Assembly (NCBI RefSeq): GCF_029285175.1
Contig: NZ_JABEDH010000002.1
Coordinates: 558,001-622,000, forward strand
Direction: 5' to 3'
From: Sulfitobacter sp. M05
GTDB taxonomy: Bacteria; Pseudomonadota; Alphaproteobacteria; Rhodobacterales; Rhodobacteraceae
Length of the DNA: 64,000 nucleotides
Shown: in pieces, positions 16,897-26,226 of the stretch
How positions within the stretch are numbered: position 1 is the first letter of the stretch
Layout: every line of letters starts with the position of its first letter
The notes under the pieces: model-generated
Told to the model about the DNA's origin: nothing
Databases searched by the model: none
What the model saw: the letters and a program-made list of their open reading frames with translations, nothing else
Position numbers and translations under genes: made by a program

Positions 16897-18733
16897 CGGT
16901 TCCATCATCCATCTTCAGGAACCCGCCTGATTGACGGCTCCAGAAATCTGCATATAGGCCGCCCTGCGCCAAAAGCGCGTCATGCGGGCCTTCTTCGACA
17001 ATGCGCCCCTGATCCAGAACGACAATCCGGTCCATTTCAGCAATCGTTGACAACCGGTGTGCAATCGCGATCACCGTCTTGCCGTCCATCATCCCGTAGA
17101 GTGTTTCCTGAATGGCGGCCTCAACCTCGCTGTCCAGCGCGCTGGTGGCCTCATCCAACAGGAGGATCGGCGCGTTCTTGAGAATGACCCGCGCCAGTGT
17201 GATGCGTTGCCGCTGTCCGCCGGACAGCTTCACGCCGCGTTCACCCACACGCGCATTATAGCCGCTGTGCCCCTCGGGGTCGGACAGGTCTAGAATGAAG
17301 TCATGTGCCTGCGCCTGTTTCGCCGCCGCGACCATCTCTGCCTCGGTGGCATCGGGGCGCCCATAGAGAATGTTGTCACGCACCGAACGATGCAGCAGCG
17401 AACTGTCCTGTTGCACCATGCCGATGTTCTTGCGCAGGCTGTCTTGGGTCAGCATGGTGATGTTCTGACCGTCGATCAATATCTGCCCGCCCTCAGCATC
17501 GTAGAACCGCAAAAGCAGCTTTACGAGGGTCGATTTACCGGCACCCGAGCGGCCCACAAGGCCAATACGTTCGCCCGGTTTCACCACCAGATCCAGCGCT
17601 TCCAAACCGCCTTGCGCCCGTCCGTAGTGATGGGTCAGACCGCGCAGCTCAATCTGGCCCTGCGACAAATCAAGCGGCTTGGCCCCGTCTTTGTCGACAA
17701 GCGCGATAGGCTGGGCAATGGTCTCCATTCCCTCTGCCACAACCCCCAATTCGCGAAAGAACGACGACAACGCCCACATGATCCAGCCGGTCATCGAATT
17801 CAGCCGCAAGGTCAGTGCAGCAGCGGCGGCCACCACGCCCACGCTTGCCTCGCCCCATGTCCACAGGGCCAGCGCCCAGCCAACAACACCGACAATCAGC
17901 AAGCCGTTCAGCAGCACCAGCGTGACATCCATCACCGTGAAAATCCGCATCTCTTTCTGAAATGTCACACGAGCGTTTTCGATGGCATCTTTGGCAAACC
18001 CCACCTCAAGATCATGATGGGCAAACATCTTGACCGAGTGAATATTTGTATAGGCATCCACAACCCGTCCGGTGACATGCGAGCGCGCATCCGACGCCGC
18101 CTTGGACGCGGGGCCAACACTGCGCACGGTCCAGCGGATCAACCCACCGTATAACGCCATCCAGACCAAAAGCGGCAGCATCAACCGCCAGTCGGAGGTG
18201 AGCAGCAATATCGCAGCACCCACCATATAGGCCAGCGCATAGGAAATCGCATCGAAGGTCTGGAACACCACCTCACCCGCAGCGGGTGGTGTCTGCATAA
18301 TGCGGTTGGCAATGCGACCGGCAAAATCGTTCTCAAACCAGCCCACCGACTGGCGCAGCACATGTTTATGCGCACGCCACCGGATCAATGTGCCGAAATT
18401 CGGCAAAATCGCATTGTTCAGCAGGGCCACATCCAGTCCCTGCATCAACGGGCGTATGATCAGCACAAAGAGCGCCAGCAAAAGTAGCTCTGTGCCGTAG
18501 GTGCCCCACATCTGTGCCGGATCGGTGCCCAACAGATCAACAATCCGACCCATATAATAGATCAGCCCGATCTCGATCGCGGCAACAACGATGGACATGA
18601 ACCCGGTCACGACAAAAACGCCTTTGAACGGCCCGCAATAGTCCCGCAAGAACGGCCAGAGGTCGCGCGGTGGGGCGTCTTTTTCCGTATAGGGTGTATA
18701 AGGATCGACAAGGTTTTCGAAAAAACGGAACAT
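16889..18733 (-). CDS. ABC exporter subunit with fused membrane and ATPase domains (first gene)
   Basis: A 614-residue half-transporter with the N-terminal six-helix domain (starting M-F-R-F-F-E-N-L-V-D-P) and an ATPase domain: Walker A G-R-S-G-A-G-K-S-T, Q-loop V-Q-Q-D-S, signature L-S-G-G-Q-R-Q-R, Walker B I-L-L-L-D-E-A-T-S-A-L-D. It shares W-F-x-N/D-D-F-A-G-R-I-A and other segments with its downstream neighbour, so the two arose by duplication. Both ATP sites look catalytically competent, unlike heterodimers with one degenerate site. The frame is open 34 codons further upstream, but those residues are not family-like. Confidence 0.92.
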   Translation of the reverse strand: MFRFFENLVDPYTPYTEKDAPPRDLWPFLRDYCGPFKGVFVVTGFMSIVVAAIEIGLIYYMGRIVDLLGTDPAQMWGTYGTELLLLALFVLIIRPLMQGLDVALLNNAILPNFGTLIRWRAHKHVLRQSVGWFENDFAGRIANRIMQTPPAAGEVVFQTFDAISYALAYMVGAAILLLTSDWRLMLPLLVWMALYGGLIRWTVRSVGPASKAASDARSHVTGRVVDAYTNIHSVKMFAHHDLEVGFAKDAIENARVTFQKEMRIFTVMDVTLVLLNGLLIVGVVGWALALWTWGEASVGVVAAAAALTLRLNSMTGWIMWALSSFFRELGVVAEGMETIAQPIALVDKDGAKPLDLSQGQIELRGLTHHYGRAQGGLEALDLVVKPGERIGLVGRSGAGKSTLVKLLLRFYDAEGGQILIDGQNITMLTQDSLRKNIGMVQQDSSLLHRSVRDNILYGRPDATEAEMVAAAKQAQAHDFILDLSDPEGHSGYNARVGERGVKLSGGQRQRITLARVILKNAPILLLDEATSALDSEVEAAIQETLYGMMDGKTVIAIAHRLSTIAEMDRIVVLDQGRIVEEGPHDALLAQGGLYADFWSRQSGGFLKMDDGTDD

Positions 18734-18900
18734 GGACAAGTACCTTGGATGGAATTGGTAAAATGATCGGTCAGCGCCTTTGCGCAACCCGACAGGAACG
18801 TTGGTTACGTCAGCCTTAGCTGTACCAAATTCCAAAAATCATTTTACAATCCTCCATGTTCTGACACCTGCTTAGCCATGATGTCAGCTTTTGTCGAGGC

Positions 18901-20058
18901 CTAGCCGCTGCGCAGCAATTCCTCGGCGGTAAGTGTAAAACCCGAATTGATCCAACGCTGTTCAAGTTCCTTAAGCTTTTTGCCCAAGGCAGGGCCTTGA
19001 TAGCCGGGCATCAGGTCACGTGCTTGGACCGGAAAAACAGCCTTAGCAGCATTCGAAACAGTCTCTAATACTGCACTGTCTGGCAGATGTTCTGCAAGAG
19101 CCGCGCGGATCAATACCGTTGTCTGTCCAAGTTCCCAGCCATGGCGGTAGGCGACTTCCTCTACCGGCGGTCCAGAAAAACCAACCGCGCGGATCAAAGA
19201 TAGCACCTGTGTGTCCGCCCTGCTGAGCCGCAAGCGCGCTGCCGCGTCTTCCCCACCCAATATGGCAAGCCGGCGCTTCCAATCCGGCAACACGCCCAGC
19301 GCGGATTCCATATGCACAAGGATCGCAAGCATCCGATCATCACTTCCCGGCAAGATCACCGGCAGGACACCTGTTTGGCGCATCACCGCAATGGCGGGGG
19401 AAGGATCAGGAGCGCCCAAAAGTTTGATCATTTCCTGACCCAAGCGCTCTGCCGAAAGTGTCTCTAACCCGGTTATATTTGCCGAAATTGCGGCCAATGC
19501 ATCCGGATCAAACCCTTCTTCCGAATCAGCGTACCACGCCGAAAACCGGAAGAACCGCAAAGTCCGCAGATAGTCTTCCCTGATCCGCGCATCAGGATCT
19601 TCGATGAACCGGATACGCCGCGCCAACAGATCGTTCAGCCCCCCTAAAGGATCAACAACATGACCCTTAGGCGTGGCATAAAGGGCGTTCATCGTGAAAT
19701 CGCGTCGCCGCGCATCATCCTTGATGTTATCCGAGAACGCGACAACCGCGCGACGACCGTCCGTTTCCACATCGCGGCGAAAGGTTGTGACCTCAAAAGG
19801 GGTGCCATCGACAACAACCGTGACCGTGCCGTGATCAATACCTGTGGGAATGGCCTTGTGCCCCAGCGCCTGTGCGATCTCCATCACTTGCTCGGGGCGG
19901 GCGTCAGTGGACATGTCAATGTCGCTGTCCGCCAACCCCAAGAGCGCGTTGCGTACACAACCGCCGACAAAATAGATATTGAACCCTGCAGCCGAAACTC
20001 CCGTACAGAGTTTTTGCGCGGCGGGATTGTTCAGCCAGCTGGTCGTGGCTGGTATCAC
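18901..20058 (-). CDS. cca: CCA tRNA nucleotidyltransferase / poly(A) polymerase family
   Basis: Adds or repairs the 3' CCA end of tRNAs. The head domain has the nucleotidyltransferase signature F-V-G-G-C-V-R-N-A-L-L-G followed by S-D-I-D-M-S-T-D-A (metal-binding aspartates), then R-R-D-F-T-M-N-A-L and the R-I-R-E-D-Y-L-R-T-L-R-F-F-R-F ATP/CTP-recognition segment. I choose GTG at 20058, whose GTGA overlaps the stop of the upstream NUDIX gene and gives the usual N-terminal length; an ATG at 20079 in the same frame would overlap that gene by 25 bases. Confidence 0.93.
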   Translation of the reverse strand: MIPATTSWLNNPAAQKLCTGVSAAGFNIYFVGGCVRNALLGLADSDIDMSTDARPEQVMEIAQALGHKAIPTGIDHGTVTVVVDGTPFEVTTFRRDVETDGRRAVVAFSDNIKDDARRRDFTMNALYATPKGHVVDPLGGLNDLLARRIRFIEDPDARIREDYLRTLRFFRFSAWYADSEEGFDPDALAAISANITGLETLSAERLGQEMIKLLGAPDPSPAIAVMRQTGVLPVILPGSDDRMLAILVHMESALGVLPDWKRRLAILGGEDAAARLRLSRADTQVLSLIRAVGFSGPPVEEVAYRHGWELGQTTVLIRAALAEHLPDSAVLETVSNAAKAVFPVQARDLMPGYQGPALGKKLKELEQRWINSGFTLTAEELLRSG

Positions 20059-20651
20059 GATGTCATTCGGTCGGCCCATGCCCGCAGCATACGCGCGGTT
20101 GCACCCCAGATGTAATAGGGGCCGTAAGGAACCGTGAAATAATGCCGCCGCGCGCCGCGCCAGCGTCTGGATTCGACCATAAAGTTCTGCGGATTCAGAA
20201 CATGATTCAGCGGAACGGTAAACACTTCCTCAACCTCGCCCGGCTCAGGTTTGATGTCGAAATCGGCTCTGACCTGGGCAATAACGGGGGTAACACTAAA
20301 GCCCGTCACTGTTTCATGTGTCGGCAAAGTGCCCAGAACCTCGACGATATCTTCTGGCAATCCAATCTCTTCGCGGGCTTCCCGCAGGGCGGCGGCGATC
20401 ACATCCGTATCTGCTTTGTCCTGCTTGCCCCCCGGAAAGGCGATCTGGCCGGGATGGTGTTTAAGCGCGGATGAACGCTTGGTCAGCAGCAGGTGCAGCC
20501 CGCCATCCCGTTCAATAATCGGCGCCAACACCCCAGCAGGCCGCAAGATGCGGTCAACCGGCAGGACAACATCCGAATTCAGGTCGAAATCGGATGATTG
20601 CCCACCGGACGGCACCAATGCGGCCCTAATTTGGGAAATCCGGTCAATCAC
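20055..20651 (-). CDS. CoA pyrophosphatase-type NUDIX hydrolase
   Basis: The NUDIX box is visible as G-G-K-Q-D-K-A-D-x(3)-A-A-L-R-E-A-R-E-E-I-G-L, preceded by the CoA-pyrophosphatase (UPF0035) motif L-L-T-K-R-S-x-x-L-x-x-H-x-G-Q-I-A-F-P-G-G. It cleaves coenzyme A or related nucleotides. The start chosen is GTG 20651, overlapping the hslO stop by eight bases, with a normal N-terminus (I-D-R-I-S-Q-I-R). Another GTG at 20711 would overlap hslO by 68 bases. It is coupled to cca downstream; hslO, NUDIX and cca form one leftward operon. Confidence 0.92.
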   Translation of the reverse strand: MIDRISQIRAALVPSGGQSSDFDLNSDVVLPVDRILRPAGVLAPIIERDGGLHLLLTKRSSALKHHPGQIAFPGGKQDKADTDVIAAALREAREEIGLPEDIVEVLGTLPTHETVTGFSVTPVIAQVRADFDIKPEPGEVEEVFTVPLNHVLNPQNFMVESRRWRGARRHYFTVPYGPYYIWGATARMLRAWADRMTS

Positions 20652-21642
20652 CTGCGGGTGTTTCTGCTTCGAAACCGACGGTTTTCGGATCCAGATCGTA
20701 ATGCGCACCACAGAACTGGCAATCCGCGGTTACGCGACCTTCTGCGGTTGTCATATGGGCAATATCCTTGGCCGAATAGATCGACAGGCTTTGACGCACA
20801 CGGTCTGGCGAACAGGAACACCCGAACCGCACAGCCTGAGCGTCAAACACACGGGGCTGTTCCTCGTGAAACAAGCGCAGCAACAAATCAGCAGGTGCCA
20901 CGGATGGGCCGATCAGCTCCAGATCTTCCACAGTATCCAGCAAGACGTTTACACGGTGCCAGTTCTCGGCCTCTTCCCCGTCAACAAGATCAGCTGCGGA
21001 AAGCAACTCGCCGCTGCCTTCGCCCTTGGCCACCAGCGGCGACGCTTTGGGCATGTGCTGCAACATAACACCGCCTGCACGCCAGTGTTCTGGTTCGTTC
21101 GGGCCAGAAGATTTGCCAAAGCTAAGCGAAAAGCGCGTTGGCAATTGTTCGGACTGGGCAAAATACGCCTCTGCACAGGCAGACAATGAACCGCCTTCCA
21201 ATGGTGTGATCCCCTGATACGGCGTCATCCCCTCGCCCTGATCAATCATGATGGCGAAATAACCTTCGCCAACCTGATCAAACGGGGCCGCATCGGTCAA
21301 ACGATCCGCATCATAACTTGCATAGGCTCTGATCCGCGCGGAACCGCCCTCTTTGTCTGGGCCGTAGTAATCGGTGGCGATCATCCGCACCGCGCCCTTG
21401 GACTGCACCTGCAATTGCAATTTCCAGCGCAACTTCATCGTCTGGCCGATCAAGGCTGCCAACAAGGCCATTTCCGCGACCAAAGCTTCGACTTGCGGCG
21501 GATAATTATGCTGGCTCAGGATACCTTCAAGCACACCGTCAAGCCGACCGACGCGGCCACGGATATCGCTGTTGTCCAGCTGGAATGGCAAAACACTGTC
21601 ATCCCACGCGATTTGGTTTCCGGGCTGGTTGGGCGCTGTCAT
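20644..21642 (-). CDS. hslO: Redox-regulated chaperone Hsp33
   Basis: Hsp33 becomes an active holdase when oxidised and protects proteins under oxidative stress. The 332 residues show the N-terminal chaperone domain and the C-terminal zinc-binding switch: C-S-C in F-G-C-S-C-S and C-Q-F-C in D-C-Q-F-C-G, the four cysteines that hold zinc when reduced. It is the first gene of the hslO-NUDIX-cca run. The start ATG has AAGGAAA in the ribosome-site position. It is divergent from a NUDIX gene with a 79-base gap. Confidence 0.95.
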   Translation of the reverse strand: MTAPNQPGNQIAWDDSVLPFQLDNSDIRGRVGRLDGVLEGILSQHNYPPQVEALVAEMALLAALIGQTMKLRWKLQLQVQSKGAVRMIATDYYGPDKEGGSARIRAYASYDADRLTDAAPFDQVGEGYFAIMIDQGEGMTPYQGITPLEGGSLSACAEAYFAQSEQLPTRFSLSFGKSSGPNEPEHWRAGGVMLQHMPKASPLVAKGEGSGELLSAADLVDGEEAENWHRVNVLLDTVEDLELIGPSVAPADLLLRLFHEEQPRVFDAQAVRFGCSCSPDRVRQSLSIYSAKDIAHMTTAEGRVTADCQFCGAHYDLDPKTVGFEAETPAGD

Positions 21643-21721
21643 GGAGGGTTTCCTTATTCTAAGCCGCTTGGCATACCGCGTCTATATAGGCGCGACAAGC
21701 TTTGGATAAAGGGGAACAAGA

Positions 21722-22162
21722 ATGATCCGACGGATAGGCACGCCACCCTTGGCTGGACAACGCTATCATTTGCGCCCCGGCGTTTACGCTATCCTGCCGA
21801 TAAAGCGCCGTTTTTTGCTGACCGCACAGGTCGCACGCGACATCGACGTGCAATTGCCCGGTGGCGGCATTGATGCAGGCGAATCGCCCTTGCAGGCACT
21901 GCATCGCGAGGTTTTGGAGGAAATCGGCTGGCGCATCGCCGCTCCGCGCAGATTGGGGGCCTTTCGCCGTTTTGTCTTTATGCCCGAATACGATCTTTGG
22001 GCGGAAAAGCTGTGCCATGTCTATGTGGCCCACCCCGTCCGCCAGATTGCCGAACCAACCGAACCCGATCACATCACACTGATCCTGTCGGGCAAAGACG
22101 CGGTCGAGACCTTGGGCAATGACGGCGACAGTATGTTCATGCAGCAGTTTATCAGCCGCTAG
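21722..22162 (+). CDS. NUDIX hydrolase
   Basis: A 146-residue stand-alone NUDIX domain: Q-L-P-G-G-G-I-D-A-G-E-S-P-x-Q-A-L-H-R-E-V-L-E-E-I-G-W matches the GX5EX7REUXEEXGU box. The substrate is not predictable. It diverges from hslO and converges on the response-regulator phosphatase gene, overlapping that gene's stop by 11 bases. Confidence 0.9.
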   Translation: MIRRIGTPPLAGQRYHLRPGVYAILPIKRRFLLTAQVARDIDVQLPGGGIDAGESPLQALHREVLEEIGWRIAAPRRLGAFRRFVFMPEYDLWAEKLCHVYVAHPVRQIAEPTEPDHITLILSGKDAVETLGNDGDSMFMQQFISR

Positions 22163-23432
22163 GCGGCCCACTGTATTCAAACAGAATTGCGGAAACATCA
22201 TCCGGAAACTCTTCGGTGCCCGCGAAATCGGAGAGTTCCCACATCAGCGCTTCCAGAAGCGCGGCCTGTCTTACATCCGCCAGACGCAAGATTACCTCAT
22301 TCAATCCCTCTTCACCCAGCATCTCCCCGCTGGGATCGGGGCATTCAGTCACGCCATCCGACAGCAAGAGCAACCGATCGCCAGGTGCCAGCGTCACCTC
22401 GAACTGAGAGAATGTGACCCCTTCAAGCAGGCCAACAGGGAACCCGCCCGAACCGGATTGCTCAACAGACCCATCTGCGCGTTGCACCAAGGGGTGCGGA
22501 TGGCCCGCCTGCGCAATTGTGATGCACCCCGTCTGCATGTCCACAAAAGCCAGCAACAGAGTAAAATAATGCTCCGTTTCCATCTCATTCAGCACCAGAT
22601 CATTCAGCTTTTCGATAACTTCCTCTGGTCGGTTGGCATGGTATTTTCCATTCGGCTGTAGGGCCAATGCGATATTCTGGTCTGGTGCTGCCGCAGACAG
22701 ATAGCCGGCAAGCCGCGCCGTCATTAACGCAGAACTGATCCCGTGCCCCGAAACATCAATGGCAAACAGGCCGAGCTGTCCGTCATCGGTCGGAAAGAAC
22801 CCAACCAAATCGCCACCAACATGCCCCGACGAGCGCAGCATCAACGACAAATGTCCCTCGTCAAAGTGGCGCTGGCGTTCTCGCAAGAGGGACTGTTGAA
22901 GCTTCTTTGCCTCAAGCAGATCCTGATCCAGCAAATCATAAACCCGCTGCAATTCGCCAAGGGTTTCACTGACCAAACGGTTCTTGTCCGACAATTCGCG
23001 CTGCATCCGTAATATCCGTTCGCCAGCGGTAATCCGGGCGCGCAACTCATCAGAATCCACCGGTTTTGTCAGGAAATCATCGGCACCGGAATCCAGTCCC
23101 TGTGCTATTTCAATCTTTTCACTCTTTGAGGTCAGCAGGATGAAATAGGCATATCCGTCATGTGGCATTTCGCGCAGCGCACTGCAAAACTCGATACCGG
23201 ACATCCCCGGCATGATCCAATCACTGACAATCAGGTCCGGCATTTCATCGCGACAGATCTGCAAAGCCTCCGCACCGCTTTCCGCCTCTTTGACCTCGAA
23301 TCCCCAGTTTCCCAGCATTTTCGACAAGATGCGCCGCTGCAACCGACTGTCGTCAACGATCAGAATCCGGTTCGCCGCTGCACGTTGCGGGGCGTCACCC
23401 GCCGCCTGCCCGCTGGGTTGCCGGTGTTCCAT
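22152..23432 (-). CDS. Response regulator fused to PP2C-type (SpoIIE/RsbU) serine phosphatase
   Basis: The 426 residues contain a receiver domain (about 22-140: acidic pair D27-D28, phosphoacceptor Asp71 in I-V-S-D-W-I-M-P-G, Lys in L-L-T-S-K-S), a long helical linker likely to be a coiled coil (about 140-190), and a SpoIIE-type PP2M domain with F-A-I-D-V-S-G-H-G and L-L-L-L-S-D-G-V-T-E. Such proteins (RsbU/HsbR type) dephosphorylate an anti-sigma-factor antagonist when the receiver is phosphorylated. No antagonist or anti-sigma gene is adjacent. An Hpt-domain gene is divergently transcribed from the same gap and is a plausible phosphodonor. Confidence 0.93.
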   Translation of the reverse strand: MEHRQPSGQAAGDAPQRAAANRILIVDDSRLQRRILSKMLGNWGFEVKEAESGAEALQICRDEMPDLIVSDWIMPGMSGIEFCSALREMPHDGYAYFILLTSKSEKIEIAQGLDSGADDFLTKPVDSDELRARITAGERILRMQRELSDKNRLVSETLGELQRVYDLLDQDLLEAKKLQQSLLRERQRHFDEGHLSLMLRSSGHVGGDLVGFFPTDDGQLGLFAIDVSGHGISSALMTARLAGYLSAAAPDQNIALALQPNGKYHANRPEEVIEKLNDLVLNEMETEHYFTLLLAFVDMQTGCITIAQAGHPHPLVQRADGSVEQSGSGGFPVGLLEGVTFSQFEVTLAPGDRLLLLSDGVTECPDPSGEMLGEEGLNEVILRLADVRQAALLEALMWELSDFAGTEEFPDDVSAILFEYSGPPSG

Positions 23433-23580
23433 CTTATTCCTGATCCAAAACCTTCACCGCTGCTCTTTGGCAGAGCCGACTTAAAAGTGCGTAAAAGTTC
23501 GGATTTGATGCAAAATGCGGTCAGGGCCTTGCGGAATCTTAATCAAAATCGGTGAAACCTCCACAAAAGGGGAATTGAAC

Positions 23581-23913
23581 GTGATTGACTGGTCGCATGT
23601 ACGGCAACTTTGTCTGGAGGTTGGTGCAGAAGATTTCGATGAGGTGGTCGAGCTGTTCTTTGACGAAGTGGCCGACACGATTTCCAGAATCGAAACCCTG
23701 ACGGATCTGTCAAATCTGGCCGAGGATATGCATTTTCTCAAGGGCAGCGCCCTAAGCCTTGGGTTTTCTCAGATGTCGCAGCTGTGTCACGAAGGCGAAA
23801 AAGCTGCTGAAAAGGGGGAGAGTGACAGCGTCGATATCGACGCAATCATTGAAAGTTATACCTTGTCAAAACAGGAGTTTCTGGAAAACTACCGTCTGAA
23901 ACTGGCGGCCTAG
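23581..23913 (+). CDS. Histidine phosphotransfer (Hpt) domain protein
   Basis: A 110-residue four-helix Hpt protein. The phosphorylatable histidine is His51 in M-H-F-L-K-G-S-A-L-S-L-G, matching H-x-x-K-G-S. The GTG start is chosen because AAAAGGGGA precedes it by six bases and the protein then begins at the first helix (M-I-D-W-S-H-V); upstream in-frame codons lie in promoter-like DNA. It is divergent from the receiver-SpoIIE gene, so it probably phosphorylates it. The cognate kinase is not in the window. Confidence 0.9.
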   Translation: MIDWSHVRQLCLEVGAEDFDEVVELFFDEVADTISRIETLTDLSNLAEDMHFLKGSALSLGFSQMSQLCHEGEKAAEKGESDSVDIDAIIESYTLSKQEFLENYRLKLAA

Positions 23914-23928
23914 GGTCAGGCCTCGTTA

Positions 23929-24026
23929 ATCTTGCCCCGTCAGCGCAAATTTCACGAAATTGCAGTGGTTCCATTGGTAAACGACCCGAGGCACTGAAAT
24001 CAAATGACCGCCCGACGGGGCAAGAT
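23929..24026. repeat. Long inverted repeat enclosing smaller hairpins
   Basis: ATCTTGCCCCGTC (23929-23941) and its exact reverse complement GACGGGGCAAGAT (24014-24026) face each other over 72 bases. Inside are two further pairings, one centred on TTTCACGAAA (about 23945-23963) and one joining CAGTG and CACTG. The whole fills the gap between two convergent genes. It may be a shared terminator, a structured RNA or a small palindromic repeat unit. Confidence 0.55.
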
Positions 24027-24046
24027 CAATGGATCCCGAGCCCAAG

Positions 24047-24859
24047 CTACATCAGCTTGTAGAAACTTTCGACCTCGATGCCGCCAAATGTATCTACCGC
24101 TTTGGCGCGCAACATCTGCATACCCTGAACCCAGCGGTCATGATCCTTGGCCCGGTGAAGCGCATAGGTCTGAACTTCAGGGTGAGACAAGATCAGGAAC
24201 TTTCCGGCCTCGACCCCATCAATCACCACCGCGGCCACATCACCAGCCGTCAGCAAGGTTGCCTGTTGTGAAGCATCCGCATCAGAAAGCCCCAAAAGGG
24301 GCGTCGCTACATACTGCGGACAGACCACCGAAACACCGATCCCATCAGCGCCATGAGTAATTGCCAAAGATTCGGCAAAGCTGACAGCGGCGTGTTTGGT
24401 TGCTGAATACGCGGCGTCACCAACCTGATTCAACAAGCCAGCAGCGGATGCAACATTGACCAAGTGACCGGACTTGCGTTCGATCATACCGGGAAGCAGG
24501 GCCCGCGCAGCGTAGACATGGCTCATCACATGGACCTGCCAGTTCAGTTCCCAATGCGCATCTGTCTGGGACGCTGCATGGCTGGGGTCCGCACCACCCA
24601 ATCCGGCATTGGAAATATAGATATCAATATCTCCCTGCGCTTTTGCCGCTTCGTCTATCAGCGATTTGATCTGCGCCTCGTCGCGCACATCACAGGCAAC
24701 CGCCATACCACCGATACCGTCTGCAACGGCTGCAGCCTTGTCCCCGTCAATATCCGAAACACAAACTTTCGCGCCCTTTGCTGCCGCAAGCCGAGCAATC
24801 GCCGCGCCGATCCCGCTGCCGGCACCAGTGATGACAACCGAACTCCCTTCGAACTTCAT
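24047..24859 (-). CDS. Short-chain dehydrogenase/reductase
   Basis: A classical SDR of 270 residues: cofactor motif T-G-A-G-S-G-I-G (11-18), N-A-G (84-86), catalytic Ser138, Tyr151 and Lys155 in Y-S-A-T-K. An acidic residue at the end of the second strand (S-D-I-D) favours NAD over NADP. It follows the ilvA gene by ten bases and is probably co-transcribed with it. The substrate is unknown. Confidence 0.9.
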   Translation of the reverse strand: MKFEGSSVVITGAGSGIGAAIARLAAAKGAKVCVSDIDGDKAAAVADGIGGMAVACDVRDEAQIKSLIDEAAKAQGDIDIYISNAGLGGADPSHAASQTDAHWELNWQVHVMSHVYAARALLPGMIERKSGHLVNVASAAGLLNQVGDAAYSATKHAAVSFAESLAITHGADGIGVSVVCPQYVATPLLGLSDADASQQATLLTAGDVAAVVIDGVEAGKFLILSHPEVQTYALHRAKDHDRWVQGMQMLRAKAVDTFGGIEVESFYKLM

Positions 24860-24869
24860 GGCTCTCTCC

Positions 24870-26102
24870 CTAGATCACAAACTGCGCAAGCGTTTCGTCG
24901 TTGGTGATGTCTGTGTAGGCAAAACCGGCTGCTTCAATCCGCTGGAACATCGTCCCAAAATTTTGCGGTGCGTCTGTCTCGATGCCGATCAGGACCGACC
25001 CGAAGTTACGGGCAGATTTCTTCATGTATTCAAACCTTGTGATATTGTCGTTCGGTCCGAGTGTATCAAGAAAATCGCGCAGCGCGCCGGGACGTTGCGG
25101 CAAACGCAGAATAAAGTACTTTTTCAAACCCGCGTACCGCTGGGCCCGCTCTTTGACTTCCGGCAGGCGTTCAAAATCGAAATTCCCACCCGAGGCGATG
25201 CAAACCACGGTTTTGCCTTTTACCTTGTCAGCAACCTCGCCCAGCGCTTCAAGCGCCATGGCTCCGGCTGGTTCCAGAACAATCCCTTCGACGTTCAACA
25301 TCTCGACAATGGTGCTGCAAATCCGGTCTTCGTCCAGAGCAATGACGTCCTCCTGTGCAACCGCCTTGAGCCGTGCAAAGGTACGCGCGCCGATCTGGGC
25401 AACAGAAGCACCATCCACAAAGGTGTTGACCGGCGACACATCCACCGGTTGCCCTTCTACCAGCGCCGCGGCAAGGCTCTTGGCCCCTTCCGGCTCGACA
25501 AAAGTATAACCACATTCGCGGTCAAAATAACTGAAGATACCTGCGGACAACCCACCGCCGCCAACCGGCAGAATAATATGATCTGGTACGCGGCCCAACT
25601 GCTGCTCGATCTCGACAGCAACCGATGCCTGCCCTTCGATCACATCCTCATCATCAAACGGCGACAGGAAATGCGCCCCCTCGTGCTGGCAAAAATCCTG
25701 TGCGGCATGAAGGGTCGCATCAAAATAATCCCCAACAAGACGAATCTCGACCTGATCCCCCCCGAACATCCGCGTTTTGAGGATTTTTTGTTCCGGTGTG
25801 GTCACCGGCATAAAGATCACACCCCTGACCCCAAAATGCCGACACATAAAGGCAACGCCCTGCGCGTGATTGCCGGCAGAGGCACAGACAAAAAGCGATT
25901 TTTCCGGAATCACCTTACGCATCGCATTAAAAGCACCGCGCAGCTTGTAAGACCGAACCGGGCTTAAATCCTCGCGTTTTAGATAGACATCAGCGCCAAA
26001 CCGGTCCGACAAAAGCGCATTGCGCATCAACGGTGTCTCGGGGAACACGGGTCGCATCTTGGCCGCAGCCAAGGTCGCCATTGCCTGAAAGTTTTCTGTC
26101 AC
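24870..26102 (-). CDS. ilvA: Threonine ammonia-lyase (threonine deaminase)
   Basis: Converts threonine to 2-oxobutanoate, the first step towards isoleucine. The 410 residues show the PLP lysine Lys53 in S-Y-K-L-R-G-A-F-N, the phosphate-binding [17 protein letters not shown] and a C-terminal ACT-like regulatory domain (about 330-410, [11 protein letters not shown]). GTG 26102 is chosen: AAAGGTGG precedes it and it gives the normal length; the frame is open 42 codons upstream but reaches the argG start. It is divergent from argG. Confidence 0.94.
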   Translation of the reverse strand: MTENFQAMATLAAAKMRPVFPETPLMRNALLSDRFGADVYLKREDLSPVRSYKLRGAFNAMRKVIPEKSLFVCASAGNHAQGVAFMCRHFGVRGVIFMPVTTPEQKILKTRMFGGDQVEIRLVGDYFDATLHAAQDFCQHEGAHFLSPFDDEDVIEGQASVAVEIEQQLGRVPDHIILPVGGGGLSAGIFSYFDRECGYTFVEPEGAKSLAAALVEGQPVDVSPVNTFVDGASVAQIGARTFARLKAVAQEDVIALDEDRICSTIVEMLNVEGIVLEPAGAMALEALGEVADKVKGKTVVCIASGGNFDFERLPEVKERAQRYAGLKKYFILRLPQRPGALRDFLDTLGPNDNITRFEYMKKSARNFGSVLIGIETDAPQNFGTMFQRIEAAGFAYTDITNDETLAQFVI

Positions 26103-26226
26103 GGGTCCACCTTTCACTGTTCGCCTATCGTTAGGCGCGTGCGTCGGACAGGTCAACGAGAGCGCAGCATCTTGCCCGCATTCGCAAAACCCGATACCCC
26201 GCGATGAATTACCAAAGGAGCCGACC

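Noticed and set aside
17303..18154. A 283-codon frame opposite the ABC exporter gene.
   Set aside because: Shadow of a strongly conserved ATPase/membrane protein; composition not like a real protein.
24666..25967. A 433-codon frame antisense to the SDR and ilvA genes.
   Set aside because: It crosses two genes with good family matches and has no known domain.
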